Source: Schistocephalus solidus
Lineage: Eukaryota; Platyhelminthes; Cestoda; Diphyllobothriidea; Diphyllobothriidae
Assembly (NCBI GenBank): GCA_017591395.1
Contig: WEDG01004894.1
Coordinates: 62,001-126,000, forward strand
Reading direction: 5' to 3'
Length of the DNA stretch: 64,000 bases
Shown here: piece by piece, positions 1 to 12,442 of the stretch
Layout: each line of letters opens with the position of its first letter
Numbering within the stretch: position 1 is the stretch's first letter
Program-made: the position numbers and the translations under genes
Notes under the pieces: generated by a model
What the model was told of the DNA's origin: nothing
The model's database searches: none
The model's input: the letters and a program-made list of their open reading frames with translations, nothing else

Positions 1-130
1 ACCCGTAATACATGTGTCTGTGCCAAGTTCAAGAAAAATAGGGTTAGGTTTAGGGTAATTGTTAAATGTAGGTTTAAGGTTTAGGGTCGAGGTAAGTTTA
101 GCGTTGGAGCTAATGTTCGGGTGAGCACGT
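1..130 (+). repeat. Family D: degenerate telomere-like repeat
   Basis: From about 41 to 110 the sequence cycles through variants of GGGTTAGG and TTTAGGG with irregular spacing. Similar tracts recur at 29375-29475, 30828-30870, 32865-32925, 40640-40710 and 47325-47385, on either strand. The variability and dispersal argue for an interspersed element carrying a telomere-like core, not a chromosome end. Confidence 0.5.
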
Positions 131-3100
131 GGTAATATTTATTCTTCCTGGAACTATGCATTTGACCGTCTTTATAACTTGCGTGGGCGGTTCTGTTACC
201 ATTAGCTCCTAATATAAGATATCCTCAGCTTAATACAAAATTTGGGATAATCTTTCCGTTGTATGCAAGCTTTTCAACCGAAACGAAGGACTTGTACATG
301 TTCATTATTCCGCTAATTAGGCTTTTATACACAAGGTGGTTGGTGGCTCAAAAGGGCAGAGTAGCCTGTGAGACGAGTGGCATGATTCGAGACTTCAAGT
401 CGAAATTCTAAACGGTCGCACTTACCCTGGACTGCACAGTCCCTGGTTTGCCATCTGACAGGAGGGTGGACGTACCGCCCCGCATGAACTCTCCAGGGTG
501 GTAGTTTCACCGCAAGAAGCGGACGAGTGTGGAGGGGAGTGGACGGTTTATCTCAACACCGGCACAGTGAACCTTGGACACATAGTGGGGCCTGGCTGGG
601 TGGTCGTCAAGGTCATGCGGCTCCATTTCCACGTCATAAAGGCCCGTCTGTCCTGTCCACTCCTCACCCCCAGCACTCCTTCGGCGGAGGACATCACATG
701 GCCATTAAAATGCGAAAACCACACACGAATACAAGCGACCACTGCCCGCCTGTCTGAGCTGGAATGTAAGCGTACGGAGGTAGTAATAACGGTCAATCGG
801 AGATTTATCCATGAAATTGGCGGGATAGGCTCATTTACTGATCCCATACGGGAAACCTGGTAGCATGCTTGTTGTGTTTAAACAAGAATCGGTTATTGCG
901 CCATATCGACTCTAAAGAATAAAAAATTTGATGATTAAATTAGTTGAATTGTGCCACAGATGAAAAGAATGACTGTGGGGGCTTAAGGGAAACAGCTAGG
1001 TCTCGGAATTGGTAGACATGGTAATCGAAGGACTCTGTGTTCATCAAAAAGCCAACTCAACGACATTTGCTGCTAATCAAGGTAACGTACAGGGTCAAAT
1101 GCTATTCCCGGCACCAACTTATCATTTATACTGTGAGACTAAAACGGCAACCCCACAGGCCACCTCAAAGCAAGAAAATTTCAAACGGATTAAGTACTGT
1201 AATAGCAGATAAAAATATTAGTAGCATAGTGTACGAAACTACGGATACCATCCATGACACTGCCTAAGGCGCTCTTTGATCAACCTGCCAAGAACACGAG
1301 GATCGGTTTAGTGTCAGTGACGAGGACTGCTGGCAGTTCTTCTTCGCGAAAGGCAGGCTCCATGAGACCTGCGCGAAAACCGAACAGACGCAGAAAAATG
1401 GCGCTGCGACATCAGCAGCAGCTGAGGGAGCTGTAACGTGACTGCCTATTCCGTAAGACGGAGAAATCAAGCCGCATGCAGACTGCGGTGGAATGGAGAA
1501 CTTCTTTGAACGGAATCGCATCACCGGTTAGCAGCACTTGACCTAGCATTTCAGGGCTGGTGTCAATTTGCTATTCGCGATCTACGAGGAAAGCATAAAA
1601 ATTTATCCCATGGGACAGCATCTTGTCACCTTTATCAGTGAAGATGACGAGGAGTTAATTGACAGACAACTGCCCAAGTGATTATCGTACGTTGGTACCA
1701 TTCCCGGTCATCGAAGGAAAGTTGGTCAACTGCGGCTGAACTACAGTTTGGCCGTTTTAGTCCGGCGATGTCTACCGTATGCTCCGCCGCAGGGTGGCGC
1801 AGGGACGCTGGATTATAGTGAGAGCGGACTTTCGATGTATCTGCCTCACTTGCTATGCAATTCTCCCACCAATTTTGAGTGCCTGAAAGTTAAATAATAG
1901 AATATGGAAGGCTCGGTGGATTTGGCACACTGGCGTAAGAGCTGGAACAGTAGTCGTGCATTGGAAAGCTATCAACCGATAAGATATTTAAGTCCTCTCA
2001 GGACACAGAGTTGGGCTGCAATAGCTCCTGCTTAATGTGACCTTTATGGAGCTTCCATTCAGATGGGCTCCGAGGTGCTTGGTTTCTGGGAAAACCCGGT
2101 ATCCAGTGCGGAAACCAGGTGGTGTGTAGCAGGCTTAGATGGACGGTTTAGCCTTAACAACTTCTGCGCTCGAGCTCGCCCTAGTCTTTCAGATGTTATC
2201 GTGTACCCGAACTCAGGTTGGTGAGAGAGGATAGCATGCAGCATGTGCTGCGCAAGTTTGCTATCAGGGATAGAAGTGAACAGGCAAGTTCCAGGAAGCA
2301 GTTCAGAAGAAGAAGAAGAAGAAGAAGAGGCACTCACTAGAACACGGTGTGTATTGGCATGACGTTTTAGATTCTCTCTCTCTATCTATTGGTGAGGATC
2401 GGTTCGAGAGCGAATCGCCTCATTCTTTTCCTCATCCAACTCTTCTTCTTCTTCTGATCTGCTATCACAATAAAGTAGTTCATGCACATGTCACAGTCCT
2501 GTACCTATACTGCTTCGGGGCACTGTTGTTAACGAACTGCGCCGAACTGTCAGAAAAATCTTCCCGACTGATAAAAAATGAAGTACAACAAGCTAAACGG
2601 CCTTGACGCAGTGGCGTAAGAGTTGGAGCAGTAGTCTTCGTGGTAAATGGTGTAGGTCTTGCATAGGTAGTCTGTTCTTCTCTACCAACAGATGGCAAAG
2701 TTGCCAGTTGATGTGATTATTGTCGTCTACATCGAAACAGTTCCAGCGCATTTCGCATGAACAACTGAGAGCTTCCATTTCAGTGTTCTGGATGGTACTC
2801 GTTGGGTATCGACGTTCGGCTGCGCCTTCGTGGGTTGCACTTGTGCCATGTTGGAGTTTAGGCAACTGCGTTCAGTCCTATCTACCTGATTCTTGCCGGT
2901 GTAAGCGTGGCAACTTCATCTTAGAGAGGACAAGCGGATAGTTCGTCCATCAATTGGTCCCACGCATTATCTTGATCACTACAACGTCAGGATTTTTAAT
3001 CTTCTGACTAAGGGCGTGTTCGGGCGGATGACAGTGGAGCGAGTGAATGTGCAGTCATGTCACCTTCAGTCAAATTGGGAGGCAAATTCGCAGGAAGAGA

Positions 3101-4559
3101 GGGCCATCGCTGTTGTGGTTGCCTACCCTGTATTGACCTGGCACTTCCCAAAAACAACGGACTCCATGCCCAGTCGTAGGTTACAATCACCAAGGCTTAT
3201 TCGTGTTTCTCTCTTTGGGACAATTTTTAGTAGGACGTGCACGTCTTCATCGAACATTTTCATCACACCCTCGGTGCCAGTCATCCGGAGGAGTCGCTGA
3301 CCACAATGGCGACTTCGTTCCGACGGAGTGGCAGTCTCAGGATCCTGTAGCGGGCAGGATAAACGTCTTATGACGTAGTTTTTAACGGTGAAAGCTGCCT
3401 TGGCGGCTCGTCGGTTTGCTATGGAATTGTCTAAAAGGGAAACGAACTATTCAGGCCATCAGAGGAACAGTGTCAATCAGGCAGTGTGTGGGGAGGTAAG
3501 GGGAAGGTAAGGGGTTTCTTGTCTGTTGTATTGATTCCATCGTGAGTTTTACATCTGCTATCTGGACCTATTCGTTAAGGAGTGCGGAGACAGTTTGGCG
3601 CTTAGTTCAGTGACTGCTGGTTGTGAAGAGTACAAAAAGATTGGGATCCTTATGTCAGACAAAATCCTAGTACCTCTATTTATTCAGCTAATTGGTTTTT
3701 TAAAGTAGTTAACAGTAACAACCTTGAATGAATTGCATGAGCAGAAAGAGAACAGGAGTCTTGCTGTGAACTAATTAAGTAATCACGAACTGTTAAAATG
3801 GCAGTAGGACAGAAAAATATCTGTTTCTTTCGTACACAATCAACTCCTTTGCCAGGTGAAATTAGTGGTGGGCCCATCTGAGCGGCGCACACCTCCACGA
3901 GTGACGGCCGACCTAGCTCTTCCAAACATCAGCCTGTAAAGGCATTTGACCCGGTTCTTCAGATAACGAGACGGCTTGGTTTGACAGTCTCTTTAATAAA
4001 AGTATCAACGGGGTATTACCTCTGCGGGGAAATAAGTAGTTCTGCTATTTTCACGGCTACAGTAGGAGAGTGTTTGTACTCCCATGATCAAACAGCCTTG
4101 GACTAATGGGCACGTATGCTGAGTAGGACGGAAAATGTTTTATTGTAGCGATGTATATTTAGTTCAGCAACAACCCATTTCCCGGATAAGCGGTAGAAAA
4201 ATTATTACAAAGTACACTTTCCAGCGTAGGCGTAGGATGAGTCCCCGTTTGTTCCGTAGTTGAGATACACTGATTCTGAAAGTCTGTCGATCAGTTACAA
4301 AAATATTTCGCATGGTTTTCTTTTTAAAAATTTAAAAGATTAAATTAAACCAACGGAGAAATGGGTTAAAGGTGTGTTTAATAAGAGATTTCTGCCGAAG
4401 CTTGCTCAGCTTTAGCTTTATGTGTAGCTTAAGACATTTTTTGATCTGTCCTTCACTAGCACTATAACTGTCAAGACTTCGTGGCTTCCGTATCCTTTAT
4501 AACACTCAATCTTGCAAATATGAGACATACACTGGATGGTCTAGCTCACGAAGTTAAAA
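131..4559. other. Gene-free 3' flank, no gene recognised
   Basis: No ORF here resembles a known family and none has convincing splice borders. It holds a weak family B fragment (about 1735-1860) and a (GAA)n run at about 2309-2330. The short ORFs overlap one another on both strands, as expected by chance. Confidence 0.5.
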
Positions 4560-5225
4560 CCTGAATTATGAGACGGGCTTTCATTTAGAACGGATTACTA
4601 AGGTGACGTTTTGGATTGACTATCGAGTCAGGATGCTGGCTTTTGAATGACACTCCTTACAGCCACATTCTGAAAAAAAACTGACTACTTACTTCATATT
4701 ATTATTTTCCCATCTCAAATGCACGTTTTTTTCGAAAACATGCACAACAATAATTTTTATTGTACTAATTTGGTAGTAAGGTACTTTTCCTTAAAAGCTG
4801 ATATCTAAAAGTGCTAACTTATAGTGGTAAAAAGTTAAAATTCCGGAGTAACTATGAGCCTGACTTGCCATTTCCACATGCGTTTAGGAGTTCCAAACTT
4901 CATGCTGTATAAAAACTTCCTTTGGGTTATTTATACAACCTCCCATGCGATTCATTAACTTTATAGTGTGTGCAGACTACGTGTTATGCTTTAAAGGCAG
5001 TATTACTAAATGCTCAGATACGATGCAATATGTATGGACGGCTCAAGGTCCAAAAAATCTCATAATTGTCAGCCTGTTTTACAACCAGAAGGAAAATTTT
5101 GCTCCAGTATAAGATTTTAGATAGACATAATTTGCTACCAGCTACGATTATTTTCGCATGGTTCCTGTAAAATATACTTGCATTACTACGTACATCGAAA
5201 ATCAATCAGCAAAATTCATACTGCG
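4560..5225. repeat. Family F: two AT-rich copies in opposite orientation
   Basis: About 4560-4830 reads in the plus orientation (GAAAACATGCACAA, then TTGGTAGTAAGG) and about 4990-5225 gives the same consensus on the minus strand (TGGTAGCAAATTA). Other copies lie at 17620-17960, 18995-19976, 24110-24260, 42240-43120 and 43960-44060. No coding capacity was seen. Confidence 0.5.
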
Positions 5226-5636
5226 TGCACAGTCATATTTACAATGATTTTCGCAGGCGGCTGGAGATACTCTCAGCCAAAGGATGGCAGTCTGGCATGA
5301 TACAAATCAATTTTATGACGCCATGTAAGTAATTCCTCCTAATCGAAGACACCTTCCATGCGGTAGGTCAGTAAATTCATGCGAGGCGATTAAACCTAAA
5401 ATGACAAAAACGCTGGGGAGGGGGTAAATCTACTCTTCCCTCGCAAACGTATTTAATCAACTGTTTAAAACACACAAAAAACATCTCAAGTTAACAGACG
5501 ATTATCAAATGTCCAATGTGCAGAGGAAGGTGGAGTGTTTCTGCCTGCAATGGAGGACGATACACAACACTGCCCAATGCTACGACTCGTGGTGAAGCAA
5601 CTGCGGTTTAACGGAAAAAAACGTCTGACGAAGTAA

Positions 5637-6345
5637 GGAGTTACAGGTGAAACTATATTCACGGCACAGTTACTAGCTAAAAGCCCAAACACTTATTTCA
5701 GCGGTATTCTGCCATTGTTTAATTCAGCTGTGAGGGGTTCGGCTCATCAGTGTGTTCACACAGATTTGCTGCGTGCTTTCTGGTATAAATTCCAGTTTAA
5801 AAATCACTGTTTTTTAATTTCCTCAGAAATTAATCGCTAACTTGGCGTAAATCAGTCTATTTGAAGGCTTATAGGCGAAGACGGAATTTTGATATGAATA
5901 TTAGTGCCGATTTCTCTCAGTCACAGCGAGTTAAGCGCGTTATATTTATTAAATTGCCAGCAGGCAGCCAATGGTATATTAAGCGGGTAACGGTGAAACC
6001 ATCATCACATAAAGGTTACCAGCTAAAAGCCCAGACACGTGTTTTCCGATATTCTGCCACTGTTTAACAGAGCTGCGAGGGGTTCGCCTCAGTAGTGGGT
6101 CCCCAGCTTTCCATGTGTGCTTTCTGGTAGCTACTCCTAATGATAACTTCCTGCTTTTTAATTTCCTCAGAAATTAATCGTTCAGCTTGAGAAGATCACA
6201 CTATTGTAAAAATCTCTAGGCGTAGACTAAAGGTTAATATGAATATTTGGGCCAACTTCTCTCATCTACAGCGAGATGACCACGTAATATTCAGTAAACT
6301 GCCAAAAGACACCCAGAAGTACAGAAGGGGTTACAATCGGAACAA
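5637..6345 (+). repeat. Tandem repeat, unit about 345 bp, two units plus part of a third
   Basis: Landmarks recur in order: GTTAC.GGTGAAAC at about 5640, 5987 and (degenerate) 6327; TATTCTGCCA at about 5705 and 6051; TTTTTAATTTCCTCAG at about 5810 and 6155; and ATGAATATT at about 5894 and 6239. Copies differ by substitutions and small indels. Short ORFs at 5861-6067 and 6239-6502 are paralogous readings of the same unit and are not supported as genes. Confidence 0.65.
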
Positions 6346-7437
6346 TACCCACAGCATAGATACTAACTCTTGTTTTCCCTGTAACCCCTCATTTTACTAC
6401 TGCCCGTGGACCAGCTGCGACGGTGTATCCGTGGCATTGTGTCTTTCAGTACACAGAATCCTAGGCCGGCAGCCGGACGTAGCGATCTTGCGTTATCAGT
6501 AAATAAGTTCGCTTTTTTCTGCTGTCTTGTGGCTAGGTTCCACCCCGACAAGTGTCTATAAAAATCAGTCTATAATAATAAACCTGACAGCTCTTAAACT
6601 GCATGGAGCTCCGTCGCTGGAACCGATATGCTCCAAACCCCAGTCCAGTAATTCAGACGCGTTGACTGACTGTTCGGTGACACAAATACGAACGGCATGC
6701 TTAAATGTGAGGAGGTAACTCTATTTTCGTACGTAAAATCCCACAGCGAGCATTCTCCATCAATAAGAGGTGAGTTTCTGACACCTAAACTTGACGTTGA
6801 TTCCCGGGAACTCGTAATACCGGTGGCCAATTCCCTTTCTGAGAGAAGCTCTTTAACTTCTGTGGCAGATGACGATTGCTCTCCCAGACAAAGCAGATCA
6901 TGCATTGAATGTTTGAAGAAAACGAAGGGATCTGCTGGACAGCGTCCGACTAAAAAGACTCCCACCAACCCCACAGTCGACTCACTATCCAGGCGTAAAA
7001 ATTAACTAAAAGTTATGATGGAAATATTCAAAACTCATTGTCAGTAGTATTCATCAGTTCCGGAGGAGTCTTGTACGGAATATGAGCGTTCAAAGGTGGC
7101 TTTTTATACTACTGGTTGCAGCCTACCTTGGTGTGCAGTCGCTTCAATGGCCAACAGAATAGCACTCAAAACCCAACTATTTTCTAGCTTCAGTTAAGCT
7201 ATGATTGGTAACCAAGAGCCATTGAACCCTAAGTGCTTATCCCGTCACCCGTAAGCGATGTCAGTTTAAATTCTTGATACACGAATTACAGGACAATATA
7301 GCCCTCCATAAAAACATAAGAGACATACATAAATTCACTCTAACTTTCACTCTGAAATGTAAAGACTATTTTTTTGTGGTTTACAAATTGTGCTAGCAGC
7401 TGTAACAGTGACTCCAGTAGTTGGGGAACACTCATCG
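6346..7437. other. Gene-free stretch with an orphan ORF
   Basis: A plus-strand frame at 6697-7005 encodes 102 residues rich in Ser, Lys and Pro (starts MLKCEEVTLF, ends SLSRRKN). It has no recognisable domain, no clear polypyrimidine acceptor before it and no close poly(A) signal after it. It may be a chance ORF or a remnant. Confidence 0.3.
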
Positions 7438-7722
7438 ATCTGTAACGGGACTGACGCCTTCCGTTCTAGCTTGGGCCACACTTTAAAGCCCGCCAGCAGC
7501 CGCAAAGTGATTAGCATAGGAAGGTGCATATGGCTGATAAAGACAAGGGAGACTGGAATGGCCATTTCTGGCTTATAAGCCGTCGTCAGCCAGTCATACC
7601 CAACTCCAGGTGGTGCACCACCCAAGGATCGAACCCGCAACCCGTTGATCAGAAGGTCTACGCTCTAACCATTGAGCCACGGGCTTGTTGTCTTGCCGGT
7701 TTAGATCGGGAATATTGACTTG
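7438..7722 (-). repeat. tRNA-derived SINE, copy 1
   Basis: Read on the minus strand, the head carries a box-A-like TGGCTCAATGGTTAGAGCG and a box-B-like GGTTCGATCC, then the hairpin GGTGGTGCACCACC, a body with AAGCCAGAAATGGCC, and a tail ending GAACGCTCA. This is the layout of a tRNA-derived SINE; it is not a tRNA gene because no acceptor stem closes. Confidence 0.75.
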
Positions 7723-8075
7723 CATTCGTTGATGAACGCTCACTGATGGCTAACATAACTCACTCGTTCCGCTCTGCCTTGAGACTCACTCTTGAGCCCC
7801 GCCAGCAGCCACACAGCGGCTAGAAGCAGAATATTTCCGGCAAAGACAAGGGAGACTGTAATGGCCATTTCTGGCTTATAAGCCGTCGTCAGCCAGTCAT
7901 ACCCAACCACAGGTGGTGCACCACCCAAGGATTGAACCCGCAACCCGTTGATCAGAAGTCCAACGCTCTAACCATTGAGCCACGGGCTTGTTGTCTTGCC
8001 GGTTTAGATCGAGAATATTGACTTGCATTCGTTGATGAACGCTCACTGATGGCTAACATAACTCACTCGTCCTGT
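7723..8075 (-). repeat. tRNA-derived SINE, copy 2 in tandem with copy 1
   Basis: Same orientation and sequence as the preceding copy, with a period of about 301 bp, followed by a repeated tail fragment (8023-8075). The box-A and box-B positions match copy 1 with few differences, so the pair is either a local duplication or a nested insertion. Confidence 0.75.
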
Positions 8076-11000
8076 TGTGAAGTTATACGACATGTCTCTA
8101 GTAAATATAAGGAAACTTCTTATGAAAAAGCAGCATCACCTAGAGGCACGCACTATATGTAAGTATTGCATCTGACTCCTCTGAAAGGAAAGCATGCATT
8201 TTGATCAGACCGAATAGTTACTTCGACTATCCTCTACTTCCGTCTTCGTAAGCAATCTAACCATTGAAGAAAAAGCTCTGACCGAACATGCAGGTTGGTC
8301 GACAATATGGATGGAATAATTATTTCGTGGTTTCATGTGACAATCGACTGACTAAACGATCAGTGGCCACACATTGTGTGATGCAGGTGACTGAATTGAT
8401 ATGATAATTCACGAATATGACCAAAGTTATGAGCAATGCAGAGAAGCATGCAAATGAGGCCAACCTACATTCACTGTCGCACGGATACTCGTCACTCGGA
8501 GGAGTATGATCAGGCATTGCTTCTCGTTTTAATACCAAATGGCAGAATAATTGCTGTGGGGGCCAAGTATGGAGCGTGCGCCAAAAGGCTCTATATGCAG
8601 TATCAGAGGGGATTGTGTGCAGAGCGAAAAAATATGAGAATGAGTTAATTTACCAACCCATTTCCTCATTAATCCTACAGTTAATGCCTCGAGAGCTCCA
8701 AGTATAAAAATCCATCGGAATTATTTTGGCTGAGACGCGTAGGATATGGTAAACCCCACATAAACCCAAAAACTTCAGCGACCAGCGACAGGTAATAAAG
8801 TAATTATTGCAAAGCCCTTACCAATCAACGTCGAATGAAATGACATGTAAACTACCCCAGATATTTGACAGTTAAAAAATCGCAGTTTAACTTAAAGAGC
8901 GTTACAACATCAGGCTGCATATAACGGAAAAAAAGATTGGGCAAAGTATGAAACATAAGCATTTAATAGTCGTTAAAATTCTTGTTTGTCATGTTTAGTG
9001 CTCCAGACCGGTTAAACGTGGAGAAACTGACCCTGTTGCTTTGTGGTATCTGAATAAATCCCATATAAACCTAATCCAGCCTTACTGTCAGCGAAGACCT
9101 ATCTTTGGCTTCATATCGTTTATAGGCTTCCAGAAGGAGGTGAAAGAGCGGTGAGACGGCATGAGCAGACATTTCCAAGATTAAGCATATACAGTGGCTG
9201 ATTAGCGACGAGAATAGGGCTCAAATCCTGAACGCGCCGTTCAAAAACCGTGCGCTTTCTCTAGTGGAAACGGCGTCTTCTCCAAGATCGTCCTAAACAA
9301 TATCAAAATCTACCCTGCTGTCGATGGGGATCTGCATGGATCTTCGCATGCAGTGGTGGTCGTGACAGATGACAATCCAAAGCAAGAGACGACAGAAGTC
9401 CGTGAAGTGTTACCGACTGAGCATGCTTTCGGTGCAGATGTGGTCAATAGATGAAAATCTGTGTCCAAATGTTGGTAAATTGAAACTTCAAAACTCCCTC
9501 CACCGTTACACTGGCGCCCAGAATAAATTTTTGGCGGGTAATGCGAGCAATATACGGTCATAGAAACACCCAAAATTCCGGGGTACATGCGCTATTTTCA
9601 GAGAAAGATTCCAGTTGGTTGCAAAGAAACCCTAGATTTGCCTGACCACCATACATAATTGTCTCTACTCCGACTGCATGTATTGCTTCCGGGTTCGAAA
9701 CCACGGAGGAAAACCCCTAATGAATGAAATAAGCACGAAAAGGTAGCTGCTTGTAACAGATTCACCGTGCATCATCGTTAAAGCACATACAGAACGGGCC
9801 ATAAATCTGCAGTTAAAATGTTCTTACGAGATTAAATGGCCTGATGGCTTGACGATGACATCAGCTGACCTCACATTAATCCTGCGAGATGTGAATGTCC
9901 GAGTGCTCTTTCAAATGCCCACTCCGCCTGGAAGACATCAGAACACGAGTTAGGCGCAGACGGAATGCGAGTTCCAGGTTAGACAAACGTGGACGGGGAA
10001 GAACAGTTGCTACCATGACAACCACTCCCAAATCGGCTAAGAAGACTTGAGTGCTGACCTCTGAGGTCAGCTGTGCGTCCGGGAGACCACCAACGATCGT
10101 ACCTACAATAAGCCAAGCTGTTATTTTTGCCTGCAGAGATGGAAACCCTCAGACGGTGTATCACTCGTAATAATTCGAAAAGTTAGCTTTTAATTGTATG
10201 ACATCTCTTGTGACCACTGGCGTTCCTCGTAGGCGGATTCGAAGCAGGGACACATTTCTTTTTGCTTCTGACGTGTCGAGATGTCGATAATACTTTGCTT
10301 GCTGCGAAGGTTGATCGCACCGAATACCTCCAAAATTTTCCAAATAAGGCCACCTCCAGCGCCCAGGGGGTGAAACGGTGTAACATAATCAGCTTCATAG
10401 CCGTTATAGTGCCATGCAATGATGAGTACGGTGCAAAAATCAATATTCAGTAAGAACACGAACGCGCAGCGATTGCCACATTTTGAGTTAGGGGATGCAA
10501 TTTTTCGAGTGTTAATCTAATGCCTTTTTATCCTCAATCTCGAGCTCGAATAGAATGCGGAATATCGAGACTCCTCTTTCATCCGAACGAGTGCCTAGTT
10601 ACTTCCTACCTAACTGGACCCCGCAATACGCAACCATCTAACCCCCGCAGGCCTTTGATAATAGCAGCGGTACGTTGAGAGAAAGGCGGAAACGGATTTT
10701 ACGATACAACATACATAATACAGATCTTTTTAATGTTTTAGTAATTACGATGTCAGCCACTAGGTTGACGTGTGCGCAGATTGTCCTTCGGCCATTGGGT
10801 TGCGGCGTTCCTCTAAACTATAACAGCATACATACCCAAATGAGAAGTAATGTCCTATGACTCATAGAACGGCCACCTTGCGGATTGGAATCCTCCTATT
10901 CAGGAGAGGTCGTCAAATTAAAATGACCCCATCTAAATGCTGCAGTCATAACGGCCTCACTTTCAAGAGGCATGTGTATTCAGTTTCCATTTAAATCTTT

Positions 11001-11858
11001 CTCGTGATGGTTAGAAACGCGCTCATATCCGGGATGCATAAACGGACGTTTACCTTCGTTGGCAGCAGAGTGATGTTCTTTTGCCCCTCAATGAATACGG
11101 TACATTCTAGCCCCTCACGCTAAGCTCAGCCGACCTGTGTCCAGTGCTTCATACTGACCATAAAAGCATTAAGGTGATTTCTCAGGAACGAAATCCAGTC
11201 AGAGCGTCATCGAAGTTTCAACTGGAGGCTGAATACACTGCACCCAAAGATTCTGCGCAGAATATACACCCTCTACCGGCACTGTTATTGGTCTACGCGG
11301 AACTTGATGATGGACTATGCTGAACCCAAAACCTTCGCAGTCAAACGTACCTCGGCAAAAATTTACGGTTGTCTTACAAACCTCCGATGAACCCTTCTAC
11401 CAACAAGGTCAAAAACAAACGAATAAAATTCGCTGCAGGGGAGTAACTTCGGCGCCAAAATCACGATATCCCGGACACTTTAAATCTACAACATGATAGC
11501 CTTCCATGCTACCCCTTCCAAGGCCCCACGACGGTGCATCAGAATAATGGCGAAGACATGCCATACGGTATCAGCAAATCTCTCGAAGACAAAAACTGCA
11601 GAATGTGGACCGGATGTGAGATGGGACAGGGTGGCTAACATGTCAAGTAGAGACCTTAACTTTACACGGACATCTGTTACATAAAACAAGTGTGGAGTCA
11701 CGTTTAAGGTTTGTCTCATTAGCCGTAAGCACTTAGAGCACCAAGTTGCCCCAGGCCAACAACAAGAATGCTGTGACATAGACAGCATGACACCAACGCA
11801 AACACGGATACGAAGTTTCCCACCTTGCCGTCGGAATTGTTAGACTTCAAAAAGTCCT
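8076..11858. other. Gene-free 3' flank, nothing recognised
   Basis: No ORF with recognisable family signature, no strong repeat match to the families named here, and no RNA gene seen. Composition is moderate in GC with scattered stop codons on all frames. Confidence 0.4.
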
Positions 11859-11888
11859 CTGAAGATGGACTACTGTAGGCGTCCGAAA
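11859..11888 (+). ncRNA. Hammerhead-like core (family H)
   Basis: CTGAAGA, a helix-II hairpin GGAC...GTCC with a 10-nt loop, then GAAA: the order of invariant hammerhead elements. Sister copies at 16514, 38487 and 59298 have different helix-II sequences. Helices I and III and the cleavage triplet were not convincingly placed, so this may be a decayed relic. Such motifs are known in the terminal repeats of Penelope-like elements. Confidence 0.35.
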
Positions 11889-12202
11889 GTTCAGGCGAAT
11901 AAAACTGTAATTTCAGTGATCACGTGAGCCTCATCCTTCCAATAAGACCCTGGGACTCGCATGCTACCCATCCCCCATACAGGAATACCTCGCCCGCTTC
12001 ATAGATATTAACTTATTCACGAGGCACATATAAACCAAATGAGTCCAGCAAAAGCACTTTATCTAATGAATAAAAGAAATTTACTGCATCAACAAATACC
12101 TAGAGAGAGAGAGGGGAGGGGAAGGATTTGCAAACGATTGGAGAGTAAGAGGCAATAAGGTTGTCAGTGGCAATAACGGTGGCACAACGGAAAGAAGCCG
12201 AC
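11889..12202 (-). other. TDRD3: Probable 3' UTR region of TDRD3
   Basis: This lies directly downstream of the TDRD3 stop codon. No canonical AATAAA is present on the minus strand here; the nearest variant is AGTAAA at 12080-12085, about 120 nt after the stop. Assignment as UTR is positional inference. Confidence 0.35.
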
Positions 12203-12442
12203 TCATCGACGAGGACCACGCGATCTGCCGTAGGATCCACCACGTCCACGAGCTGAAAAGCCTCTACCACCGCCGCCGCGGTGACCGTCAAAGGACCGTC
12301 TGGGCGGCCGGCTGTAGTTGGAGCGAGCATCACCGCCACGCTGCTGGGCATAGCGTGCCGAGCCAGTGTCCCCCTGGGCGTAGGGCATAGAAGATGACGG
12401 TCGTTCGGCGCCCCGCACAGGATAAAGCATATCCCGTGTAAT
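12203..12442 (-). CDS. TDRD3: TDRD3 exon 10 (terminal, RGG tail)
   Basis: Preceded by a strong acceptor (CCCCTTTTCCCATTTTAG). It enters in phase 0 and encodes residues 476-554, ending SRGPRR and TGA. The tail is rich in Arg and Gly with Tyr and Ser, typical of RNA-binding RGG regions. A YSRPPRR stretch (about 518-524) loosely resembles the YQPPRAR exon-junction-complex binding motif at the human C-terminus; this is a weak similarity. Confidence 0.88.
   Translation of the reverse strand: MTRDMLYPVRGAERPSSSMPYAQGDTGSARYAQQRGGDARSNYSRPPRRSFDGHRGGGGRGFSARGRGGSYGRSRGPRR

Noticed and set aside
1..130. Chromosome end
   Set aside because: Units are degenerate and the same motif recurs internally five more times.
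7640..7690. tRNA gene suggested by A and B boxes (also at 8000, 36200, 36370)
   Set aside because: No acceptor or anticodon stems close, and the same sequence recurs as SINE heads.
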